Part shown: piece by piece, positions 13,501 to 25,500 of the stretch | How positions within the stretch are numbered: the first letter of the stretch is position 1 | Layout: every line of letters starts with the position of its first letter | NCBI RefSeq assembly: GCF_963082655.1 | Contig: NC_081552.1 | Coordinates: 183,628,571 to 183,692,570 of the forward strand | Length of the DNA stretch: 64,000 nucleotides | Direction: 5' to 3' | From: Stomoxys calcitrans | Lineage: Eukaryota > Arthropoda > Insecta > Diptera > Muscidae | Position numbers and translations under genes: made by a program | The notes under the pieces: generated by a model | Seen by the model: the letters and a program-made list of their open reading frames with translations, nothing else | Databases searched by the model: none | What the model was told of the DNA's origin: nothing

Positions 13501-16500
13501 AATAAATATCCGTAATTTTTGGTTTAATAGCCTTGAGGGAAATTTTTATTCGCAATTTCGTAAGTTGTTAAGATTTGGTAAAACAATTTTTGATACTCAC
13601 CATCATGGGATGAGAAGCAGAGAACTAACTAAGCAATGCATCCAAATATTGTGAGTTTTGTATGGCTCAGATGTCATAGCGAAACTTGGTATTTTAAATC
13701 ACAACCTCCCCAACAAATTGACCGGCCATAGCACCTTCGCCGTCTAGACCTCACCATCCTCGACCCCAAGGCTTGAGCGCCGCTATACTGTCCACATAAA
13801 TTCTGGGTTTCGAGGGCGGTAAGCCCCTTGCCTTGCGGCTACTGCAATGGTACAGAGCTCTGCCTGAAAGACTGTACACTCGTCCCGCAGTCTCAGAGCC
13901 ATAAAGATATTGAGTGCATCAGAGTAGACCCCCAATCCAGCCCCTGAATCCATCTTGGAGCCATCTGTGTAGATCGAGGTCTCATCCTCCTCAAGTACAG
14001 CGTTCGCCCTTCATTCGTCCCACTAAGGAAATCGAATGGCGAATGCGCTCACTCCAGTCGGCACTGGTGCCAGGTAGTCGGCAGTCAGTCTACTCTCCAT
14101 ATCCATTACACCCAGAATCGAAACGCAACCATTCCCCTTCTGCATGCTGAGCTCGATCAGCCTAAGCGCGACCTTGGCGGCGCAGTTCCAAATATATATT
14201 CCCCAATGGGCTGCATATCCAGCATAGCCTCCAAGCCTGCCTGCAGTGCGGATCTCAGCGCCCCTGTGATCCCGGTGCAGGTCAGTCTCTGGACCTTCTC
14301 GAACTCCTTCGCACGCGTCCTCTTTCCTACGGCGTCCCACCATACCAGTACTCCATAGGGCAGTATATAGGTGACTCCCAATAAATCATCTTGGGAGTCA
14401 CCCCCCCCCTTCCTACCGAACATCCTCTTTTTGATGTAGGTCGTTGGGGATTGCAAATTGCCCATATCGGTTCAGATCGGGATATAGCTCCCATAAAAAC
14501 CGATCTGCCGATTTGACATCTTTAGCCCCTGGAAGCGGCAATTTTTGTACGATTTGGCCAACATTTTGCAAATTGTGTTCTGTTATGATTTTCTACAACT
14601 GTGTTAAGTACGGTGTGAATCGGTCCAAAACCTGTTATAGCTCCCATGTAAACCGATCGCCCGATTTAACTTCCTGCGCCTTTAAAAATCCCAATTATTA
14701 TCCGATTCGGCCATAATTTTGCACTAAGTGTTACCACTGCCAACCCTTGTGCAAAGTATGGTTCAAATCGGTTAATATCCTGTATAGCTCCCATATAAAC
14801 CGATCTCTCGATTTCACACCTGGAGCCCCTGGAAGCCGTTTTTTGCGTGATTTGGCTAATATTTAGCATGTAGTGTTTTGTTATGATTTCTAATAACCGT
14901 GCCTAGTACGGTTGAAATCGGTCTTTGACCTAATGTAGCTCCCATATAGCCCGATCTCCCGATTTAACTTCTTGAGGCCTTACAAGACCCAATTTTTGTC
15001 CGATATAGCCAACATTTTGCACATAGTGTTCTGTTATGACTTTCAACAACTGCGCCAAGTATGGTCCAAATCGTTCTATAACCTGATATAGCCCCCATAT
15101 AAATCGATCTACCGATTGGACTTCTCGATTTGACTGAAATTTTGTAGAATCCATGGTGGTGGGTTCCCCAGATTCGGCCCGGCCGAACATGGTACGCTTT
15201 TACTTGTTTCTTGTTACTTGTGGTTTACTTATTACACTCTTTGCTTAAGCATTTCCGGCATCTTTTCCCATTTGGTATGGCCATGGTCATCGCTTGCTTG
15301 CTTTTATTGTGGAATATTTTATCATAACCATGGAGATATACTTGGCAACCGTTGGTAAGTCTTATTTAAAAAAATTGGCGTATGAATGAAATTAGTCTAG
15401 AGAAGGTATAAAAAAGTATTTTCTGATCGTCAGAGGATTGATACACAATAGCGCTGTGCAAAATAGCAGAAACAACAAAAAATTTTAAACTAAGGCATAG
15501 GACAAAAAGTAGAGAACCAGGTGGACCGGGAAAAAATTACCTCTTGTGAGAGTATTGTCCCGTCAGCCAGTTCAAGCCTGTACATAATACTAGAATAGCA
15601 AGAGGACTAAGTGCCTAAAGGGAATCCAAGCACGGAAAAAGGTGTTCACCCATTACCGTATGTCTTCTACTCGCAATTGGGAGACAGTTGCAAAAGGTGC
15701 TCAGTGCCCATGAACATTTCACTAAGCAACAGGGCAAACTTCTCACATATCAATTAGTGCATTCCGATTCAATTGAAGTTCAATGACAAGGGGCCTTCTT
15801 TTTATAGCCGAGTCCGAACGGCTTGCCTCTTTGGGTAGAATTTTTACATGGCATAGTACCTTACAAATGTTGCCTGCATTGGGAGGAGAAAACCACCGCT
15901 GAAAATTTTTTTCTGATGGTCCCACCAGTATTCGAACCCAGGCGTTCAGCGTCATAGGCGGACATGCTAACCTTTGCGCTACGATGGCCTCCGATTGGTG
16001 CTCATACATTTTCAATTCCTTCTCGTCGTCGCACACCCTCTCTCTGCATTGGGGAGTCCTTCCTTGTTGGTGGGCGAAGCGTCCCACCCTTCCCGCGACC
16101 GGATGGGTCTTAATTGGATGGGGGCTTTGGAGGAGTCTTCATTGAACTCCTTGGAATCTGAAATTCCCACACAGGTGCAGCGTCTTCGCGATCCCGAAAA
16201 CACTGGAGACGATGTCGGGAACGACGGCCCTATCAGACTATCACAATATATGTGGACAGTCAGGCAGCGCTGAAGACTTTGGTGTCGGGCCGTTTGAGCT
16301 CAAAACTGGCTAGAATATGCAAAGAGCTTCTTCTAACCATGGGAAAGGCTGTGAGGCTCTGCTGGGTCCCAAGCCATCAAGATGTGGCGGGGAACAAAGA
16401 GGCACAAGAGCTGGCCAGAAATGGATCGTTGATTGCCGTATATCTTGCTTTGAAATCAGTGAGACTTACACTCTGCGACTTTCTGTGTAGGGTTGGAGCC

Positions 16501-19500
16501 TTTACGATGACTGTGCGAATAAGATGTTAGCTAGTGCTGTAGTTTATAGGGTGCCAAAGTCTCTGTGGCCAAGAATTTATTGAAACAGGACGTCGCTTGT
16601 CCTTGGGCATGACATAGCACTGCTAATAGGAGTCCTCATTGCAACATCAGGTCTTTGATGTCGCGCTCGATGCAGAGAAAGGTAAACTTTTGCAGGATGT
16701 GCAATGACGAAGGATAATGGGTGAACACCTCTTTCCGAGCCTGGATTCCCTGGATAGTCAGCAACTTTATCTACCTCGGCACCGCAATAACCAAAACGAA
16801 TGAAACCAGTTTTGAAATATAGCAAAGAAAACTACTGACAAACAGATGCTACTTTGGATTAAGTAGAGGTTTAGAAACAAGGCCACCTCTCGGCAGACGA
16901 AAATTACACTACACAAGACACTGATACTACCCGTGTTGTTATATGGTTCTGAGGCAGTGCTTGGAGTGTTTGAGAGAACGATTCTTCGTAAAATATATGG
17001 ATCTGTTTGCATTAGTGGAGAATATATGCGTCTTATGAACTACGAGCTGTATGACGACGATAGCATAGTTACACATAACAAAATACAACGGCTGCGTCAG
17101 AATGGTTGAAGAAGCTCAAACTAAAAAATGTTTGAAGGCAAGCACGGTGCTACACGCTAACTGAGACGAGCTATAGCCCGATGGAAAGATCAAGTGGTGG
17201 GAGACACCTCGAAACTTGGTGTCATAGGTTATAGAAGGAGCTTAGAAGATCGAGGAGCTCGATGGTGATTTGGTTTTTGTTGTAACCAAATTTCCATGTG
17301 GAGGTGACGATTCTCGGCAAGCTCGTTCCGGTCAAAAAGATCAATCGTCGCGGGAACATGATGGCCATTGGTTGTTTAAAGGCGCCATTATCTCGCCTTG
17401 TCGCATCGAGCATCATAGGCACTCAGTATTTAAGCTAGAGCCGGTGCCATCCCTCTGGAGAGGCCCTCTCTACTGTAGACGCGCCTTCTAGTGATAACAA
17501 AGATTGCTGTGAGCTACCGGGCGCATCCACAGGTTGCGGATAGTGGGATGATTCATGGGAAGTAGCTGCCAACGGTAGTAGTGGTCAATCAGCGGTATCG
17601 AGTGGAGAGTCCCAGTGAAAGGGTCAGCCGGCACCGTCTCTTGCATAGATAATGAGTGCCTATGATGCTCGATATGATAAGGCGAGTAATTTGCGCGTTT
17701 AAATCACCAATGGCCACCCGGTTCCCGCGGCGATCGGTCCTTTGGACAGGAACGAGCTTGCTCACCTACTGGAGCTTAACGAGGATCCCCATCCCCTTCA
17801 CATGACAATATGGCTACAATAACAACAACAACCGTGGCGGAATAACTATGACCATTATTTTGTCTTATGCGTAAGTTGTTTTTCTGTCTTTCTTTATGTA
17901 TTTTTTACCCACCTTCTTCTCATCTACTTTCTTCTAGATTTCCCAGTGAAGCGGCTTAGAACCGAGGTTGCTAGTTGCGTGCCATCAAACCTAACCCAAC
18001 CACAAATTCACAGCCATATTTATACCTCATATGCTGGCGGCTATATTGCAGGACGTCAGCTTTCGGTGCCAGTTTAACTCCTTCCCCAAGCCATCGCACT
18101 TCCGTTTGCTGTAATATCTGGCTTGTCTTCTTTCAATACATCCGCCAGTGCGTATACTGCACCTTCTCTATAAAGAGTTCGGAAATTCCAAGTGCAGATA
18201 CGCAAATCATGGATCTATAACGTTTGTGGAGGTCGTAAACATTGTGGGATCGGTTGAACAGATTTTGCACAGATACTGGATATTGATGTAGGTCGTTGAA
18301 GATTACAAATGGGACATATCGGTTCAGATTTGGATATAGCCCTTATAGAAACCGATTCCCCGATTTGAATTCTTGAGCCCCTAGAAGCCTCAACTTTCAT
18401 CTGATTTGGCTAAAACTCCGAAAAAAGATTTGAGTTAAGACTTCCAACATCCATGCCGAATGATCCGAATCGGTCAAGTATGATCCGAATCTGTCTATAA
18501 AGAGATATATCCCCCATATAAACCGATCCCCGGATTTGATTTCTTGAGCCCCTAGAAGCCTCAATGTTCGTCCTATTTGGCTGAAATTTGGAGCAAAGAC
18601 TTGAATTACGACTTCTAACATCCATGCCAAGTACGATTTAAATCGGTTTATAAACAGATATAGCCCCCATATAAACCAATTCCGGGATTTGTCTTCTTCA
18701 GCCCTTAGAAGCCTTAATTTTCAGCAGATTTGGCTGAAATTTGGCCCAAAAACTTACCTTATGACTTGCAACATTTGAATCGGTCAATATGGTGATAGAG
18801 TCCCCCCTAAATATTGATTTCCCAGTTCTTGAGATCAAAATAATTCAGATACAAACTCAATTAATAAGGGTACATTTTTAGCGGATCCATGGTTGTGGGT
18901 ACCCAAGATTCGGCCCGGCTGAATTTAGCTAGATTTTACTTGTTTCATAGTAATATGTCCTTTCGTTCGATTGATGGGGTAGTAAACCGACGAATTAACC
19001 CAACATTTTATAGTTCTATGGGTGAACTCACGGTACATTTTAGCTCACTTCTTTAAAGATTGTTAAAAAAACACCCTAAAATAGGTTTATTGGACGAGCA
19101 TGGCAATATGGAACTCAAATGAAAGGTATTCGGGAGTAGAATACGAATACAGTTAGAAAGAAGGAATGGGCTTTATAATTTATCGATATCGGAAGGGGCG
19201 GACTTTCTCCCGTTAACCAAAAAACACCACCTAAAATCACAAGTGGACCGATAAAGACAATATGGATATCAAATGAAAGGTATTGAAGTGTAGAGTACCA
19301 AAATGGTATTCAAAATTGGGTCCAAGTACCTAGGAAGTGGTCCTTACCCCAAACCTTTTAAAAGCAAGCAAATTGAACGTCCATATCAATATGGGGCTCA
19401 AATTAAAGGTATTCGGTAGTAGATTACGGATCTGGCATACAAAATCAGATCGAATTGTAGGGGGTCAGCCCACCCCCCAAAGGAACTCAAAATGGGCATA

Positions 19501-22500
19501 TGACCTATCTTGACTATATGAGACACGGTTTGTTTTTTGTTCCATAGAATTAAAAACGGCTGAACCAGTTTTCTTAAAATTTTCAAAGATTGTGTAGGTT
19601 TTTGTGGAAGGAATCATAGATTATATAATTTTTAGATATCAGATGGTGGTTCCTCAACCCTTACCCCTAAAACGCCACCCGAAACCAAAAATAGATCGAT
19701 AGGCACAATATGGGTATCAAATGAAAGGTATTGGAGACTAGAAAACGAATACCGTATCAAAATTTGGGTCCAAGTACCCAGCGGCCGCCCCAACTCCAAA
19801 ACTACTCCAAACATATATTTTCAACGTTCATGTTAATATGGGAATCAAATGAAAAGTATTCGGCAGTAGATTACAAATATGGCATACAAAATTAGGTCCA
19901 AGAAATGGGAGGTGGTCCAACCCCCAAATACCCCCAAATCGATATATCAGCCAACCTTGGCTATATGGGATTCCAATGAAAGTCATTTTGGTGTAGATAC
20001 CCAATATGACATTAAAATTTCGGTTCATGTCTAGGTTGCGCTTTTCCTCCTAAATACACGTCGAATAGGTTAATTGACCCATTATGACAATATGGGACTC
20101 AAATGAAAGATATTTGAGAGTAGAAAACGAATGAATTTTTGGAGCCATGTTTTTGGGGAGACGCCCCACCCCAAAATGCCTTCCTTTTATGTAAAGACTA
20201 TTTGGGATGGAAATTGATTGATTTGCGGGAAATTGATATTAAGTTTCGGGACAAATTTTTCTGGGGCCCTCTCCATCCTCAAACCCAACTTATTTACCGA
20301 TCATGCCATTATGGGGCTCATATGAAATGTTTTTGAAAGTAGAGCACGAATCTTATGTTTACTTTAATGGCCAAGTGACCACCCCTGAAATACCCCCTAA
20401 ACCGGAAATATTTACCAATACTGCAACATAGGACTCAAAAGAAAGACATTTGGGAGTAGAACAAAATTTGCCCAGGAATCCAGCAGGGGCAAACTTCTCA
20501 CACATCAATGGGGGCTTTCCGATTCAAGTTGAGTTTATCAATGATAAGGGACCTCTTTTTATAGCCGAGTCCGAACGGCACTGCGACACCTTTTTGGGGA
20601 GAATTTTTTACATGACCATGCATGGTGTGGTACCTCGCAAATGTCGCCAACATTAAGAGGGGATAACCACCGCATAAAATTTTGTCCGATGTTCTAGCCA
20701 GGATTCGAACGCAGGCATTCAGCGTTATAGGCGGACATAGGCTGCAGTGGTACGAATTCGATATTCACATTCGGGGCGAAGTGTCCCCACCATAAAAAGA
20801 TATTTGAGAATTAAAGAAGGCGCACCGGAGCGGGTCTGGTTCGACTAGTAATTATAAGAAAAGGTGGTTAATAAGTAAAGAAGTTATTATCATCACTGGG
20901 AATTTTTGCTGCTAAAAAAAACGTTACTAGTTTTTGAAAATTTTCCTCAACTGGTTTTTGCGCTACTTTAGTTTGGTTATTTCATATAGTTGTTGGAAAC
21001 CAATAGGCTTTGATTTTGCTTCTATTTAGAATACAAAGCAACATTATACCCTGATATGATCCAATGTTCGTCTCATTTTCCCTTACCCTAATTTGGCCTT
21101 TTTTTTCCTTCTACGCCAATGTTCTCCCAAAATAGTTTACCAACATTTAGACGCCTTACTAATTTAAAATGTTTTTATTACCTAAGCATCCATTACCTAT
21201 TCTGGAATTTTTTCTGTGGGTTCAGTCCATTGCTTGACTTTGTTGCGGGTCCTGCGAAAATTGATAAGCTACTCAACTACAGATCATGTGCCACCCGAAG
21301 TTAGAGTCAAATATATGGAAGTTTGCATAAAACTCCATCAAGAGATTTTAAAGTAGAGAATTTAAATACTCTTAAAAAACCATAGAAAAATAAAATTAAA
21401 TTTTTTGCAGATTTTGCAACGAATTAAATTCGCTTTATAAAATGTCAACTCTAGGATTATTTGCTGAATGCTGTTTGGTCATTTGCATGTTAACATTCAA
21501 GGCCAGTCTGGATGTGGTGAGTGTTCTCTTGCATTATTGTTAAGGGATACTGCTAGTCTCTTGTCCCTTGATGTTTTTAGGGAGATGAGAAATTCTTTGC
21601 TGTTAAAGTGGCTTTGTATCTTTCAGCCGCATTATATGAGTTGATCGTTTTTTGTATTAATGGTCAAAGGATATCATCCGAGGTAAGTAAAATAGTTTTT
21701 TTTACCCACCACTATACGATGGGGGTATACTAAGCTAGTCATTCCGTTTGTAACACCTCGAAATATTTGTCTAAGACCTCATAAAGTACATATGTCCTTG
21801 ATCGTATCAAAGTTCAAAGCTAATCTAGCCATGTCCGTCCGCTTGAAATTTGTACAGATATTTCTGGTCGTTGGAGTTTACAAATGGGCCATATCGGTTC
21901 AGATTGGGATAAACTTATTTATTTTAATTGGCTATGGCAGAAAATTTGTTCCACTAGCCGAACGTAGAATATCGTTGCAAGCGCCTCGATCTTCTGCGCT
22001 TATTTTAAATTTTCTGAAACCAAGTTGTGAGGTGTCTCCCAACACCTGATCTTTCCATCGGGCTTTTGGTCGTCCCGGCTTGCCTGTACCACCATGTTTC
22101 CCTTCAAAAGACTTCTTTGCTGGAGCTTGATACTTGATACGTGTAACTATGCTATTGTCGTCATACATCTCATACAGCTCGTGGTTCATACGTCGCCTAT
22201 ATTCACCATTAACGCAAACTTAGGAACGTGTATCAGCAAGTGTCATCCTGCAGAGTCTTATTAATTTTGCAGGGATACCAAAACTCAGACATGGCTTGAA
22301 ATACCTTTGAATGTAAAGGGGCATCGAAAGCGGCTTTGTAGTCAACAAAGAAATGGTAATAGTGGATTTGTCCTTCTCGGGTCTTTTCCAGGATTTGACG
22401 GAGTGTGAATATCTGGTCAAGGGTGGATTTACCAGGACTAAAGCCGCATTGAAAGGGCCCAATTATCTCATTGACTTTAGGTTTTAATCTTTCACGCAGT

Positions 22501-25500
22501 ACTCTCGAGAGTATCTTTTATGCGATGGGAAGGAGACTTATTCCTCTGTAGTTGGCACATTCCGTCTTGTCTCCTTTCTTGTGTACGGGATATAAAATGC
22601 TGAGGTTCCAATCATCGGGTATGCGTTTTTCTAGCCAGATTGCGTAGACAAGCCGATGCATTCGCCTTATCGGCGTGTCGCCTCCGGTCTAAAATAGTTC
22701 AGCGGGCAACCCTTCAGCTCCTGCTGCCTTGCTGTCCGTCAGTCGCGCCACAGCTACTTGGACCTCATTCTAACTACGAGGTAAACATTCTATACAATTC
22801 TGATGCATACGCCATACCAGCGTGTCGCCTCCGGTCTTAAATAGTTCAGCGGGTAACCCGTCGGCAACAGCTGCCTTGTCAGTCGGGTCACTGCTACTTG
22901 GACCTCAATCTGACTAGGTGGTAAATATTCTATACCATCATCATTGATTGGTTCTGCGGTATCCTCTTTGCCGCCAACGTCGGACACTAGCAGTTGGGTA
23001 AAATGTTCTTTCCATATCCTCAGCAGGCTATCGATGTCAGTTACCAGATTTCCTTCTTTGTCTCTGCAGGAGGATGTGCCTGCACCAAAGCTATCGGTTT
23101 GAGCTTTAATTCTTTGGTAGAATTTCCGGACTTCATTCTGATTCCTGTACATCTGAATTCGCTCACACTCACGTTTTTCCATTCTCTTCTTCTTTCTGCG
23201 GAATAAACGTTTCTCCTCTCTCGTTAGCTCCTGAAACCCCTTCCTTTATCTGGCGCGTTGCCACAGATTGCAGGGTTGCTCAATATGCCGCATTCTTGGC
23301 TTCAGTAGCATCTCGACACTCTTGGGCGTACCATGGGTTTCTAGGGCGAGGCTTCCGGTACCCAAGTACGGAATTCGCGGCATTTGCTTTGGAGTGGGCA
23401 GTGGCGTGCCACTGCACCATTATATCATCGGAACAGGAAGAGCTTTCATCAAGCAGTTGGGTAAATCGAGTAGAGTATGATGTTGCCATGAATGTTGCGT
23501 TTGCAGCTGTTCAATGTGCAGCTTCCGTGCAGTGTCAGATCGTGCTTTCCTCGCCATGTTCAAACGGGTGCGAACCTTTGCTGCAACAAGGTAATGAACC
23601 GGATCTATATTCTCTCCACGGATCGATCGTACATCTAACACGCTGGGTGAATGCTTTCCGTCTATCACAATTTGATCAATTTGGTTGCTCGTGTTTTGAT
23701 CGGGTGACAGCCATGTGGCTTCGTGAATATTTTTATGTTGAAATCTGGTGCTTCTGACTACCATGTTTTTTGCCGCGGCGAAATCTATCAGCCTCAACCC
23801 ATTACTGGACGTTATCTCGTGGAGGCTAAAATTTTCGACTGTTGGACCAAAGATGTCTTCCCTTCCTATGTTGGCATTAAAATCTCCCAGAACGATTTTA
23901 ATTTCATAGGCGGGGGCAATCATATTCTCTCTCTATGCGCTCGTAGAAAATATCCTTGGTCTACGTGTCCTTGTCTTGGGCATAGGCATAAATAAGGACG
24001 AGTCTCGGACAAACCACAAATCCACAGCCAAATTATTGCCTCTGGTCATGGCAGCATAGTTCGTCAAGGTTTGGTGTTGTTATGATGATATTCCCAGTTC
24101 ATCACACTTCCTGTAAGGCGGTGATATCTGCCTTATACTTTTCTAATACATCCGCCAGCGTGTATACTGCAGCTTCCCTATAGAGAGTGCGGATATTCCA
24201 GGTGCAGATCCGCAAATCAAGGTCCTTTTTTCATTTGTGTCGGTCTTCAACTTTAGGGGGGGTCCGTTTTAACTATTCCTTTGTTTCTTATGGTGATTCT
24301 CATAGTTTACCGGGGCGGTTTACTAGCCCAGCACTCCAAACGCATGGGGTTTGTGGGATCGCTGCTCGCTTGCTCCGAGATCCGACGCTCTCCTCCAGCC
24401 TAGGAACAGACGCTGATGTTGGCCATTGGTTATTTGAAGGCGCCAATAACTCGCCTTGTCATCTCGAATATCATTGGCACACAATATTTAATTAAGAGCC
24501 AGTGCCACCCGACTCCTCACTGAGACTCTCTTCTCGAAAATCGCTGACTGCCCGCATTTGCAGCTACTCTGCATAAAAACGGAGCTTTCCACCATCCACA
24601 ACCTGTGGACGCGCTCGGTAGCTTTCAGCTAAGCTTCCCGTAATATCTATGGACACCACACAAGTTGGAGCTCAAAGTTCCAGCTTGTGTGGTGCTCATA
24701 TTTGGATATAGCCCCCTTATAAACTGATCTCCCGATTTGATTTCTTGAGCTCTTAGAAGCCTCAATTTTCATCCGATTTGGCTGAAATTTGGAACAAACG
24801 CTTGAGTTATGACTTCCAACATCCATGCAAAGTATGATTTGAATCGGTCTATAAACAGAGGTAGCCCCCATATAAACCGATCCCCCGATTTCAATTCTTG
24901 GTCCCTCAGAATCCTAAGTTTTAACTTGATTTGGCTGAAATTTGGAACAAAGACTCGAGTTACGACTTTGAACATCCTTGTCCAGTATAGCTCCCTTATA
25001 AACCGATCCGTTGATTTGAACTTTTGAGCCCTTAGAGGCCTAAATTTTCGCCAGATTTGGCTGAAATTCGTCCTTAAAACTTATCTTATGACTTACAACA
25101 TCAGTGCCAAGTTTTATCCTATATGACTTCTTGAAACCTAAATAATTCAAATACAAACTCGTTAATAAGGGTAAATTTTTAGTGGTGTCCATAGTGGTGG
25201 GTATGCAAAGTTGGGCTCAGCCGAACTTAATGTCTTTTAACTTGTTTCAATTTCAGAGCGATCTTTTACCTTTTGCCATCTATGACTGTTTGTGGTATAA
25301 TGAAGATAGCCAATTTCAATTTCTTACACAAATAATGATACTAAGATCCAATCATAGTATAGCCATGGATGCAGGCGGACTTGCCAGAATGTCAAATGTA
25401 ACTCTGTCTACGGTAAGAACCAAATATTTCAACTAATAACTGCCGATCTTCAAATGGATTTTTTTTCTTCTACAGATCATACGCTCTAGTGTCTCGTATT

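Larger units (their letters stand above)
21695..25246 (+). mobile_element. Hairpin-ended element filling receptor intron 8, split by an RTE LINE
   Basis: The head (TTTACCCACCACTATACGAT and GGGGGTATA) starts 12 bases past the exon 8 donor. It runs to about 21935 (GGTTCAGATTGGGATA), and the text resumes near 24695 (TTTGGATATAGCCCC) after the RTE insert. The tail (GGGCTCAGCCGAACTTAATG, then TTTTAACTTG) ends about 10 bases before the exon 9 acceptor. Head and tail are in the same orientation, so this is one element. Confidence 0.7.

Noticed and set aside
13433..13654. Extending exon 4 to the stop at 13654
   Set aside because: The GTAAGT at 13560 gives correct phase to exon 5 and restores the P-F-P segment. 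Read-through sequence has no family match.
21119..21304. 61-codon + frame with hydrophobic helix over exon 6
   Set aside because: It is a neighbouring frame. The splice-consistent frame (21187-21352) joins exons 5 and 7 in phase and carries the family motif.
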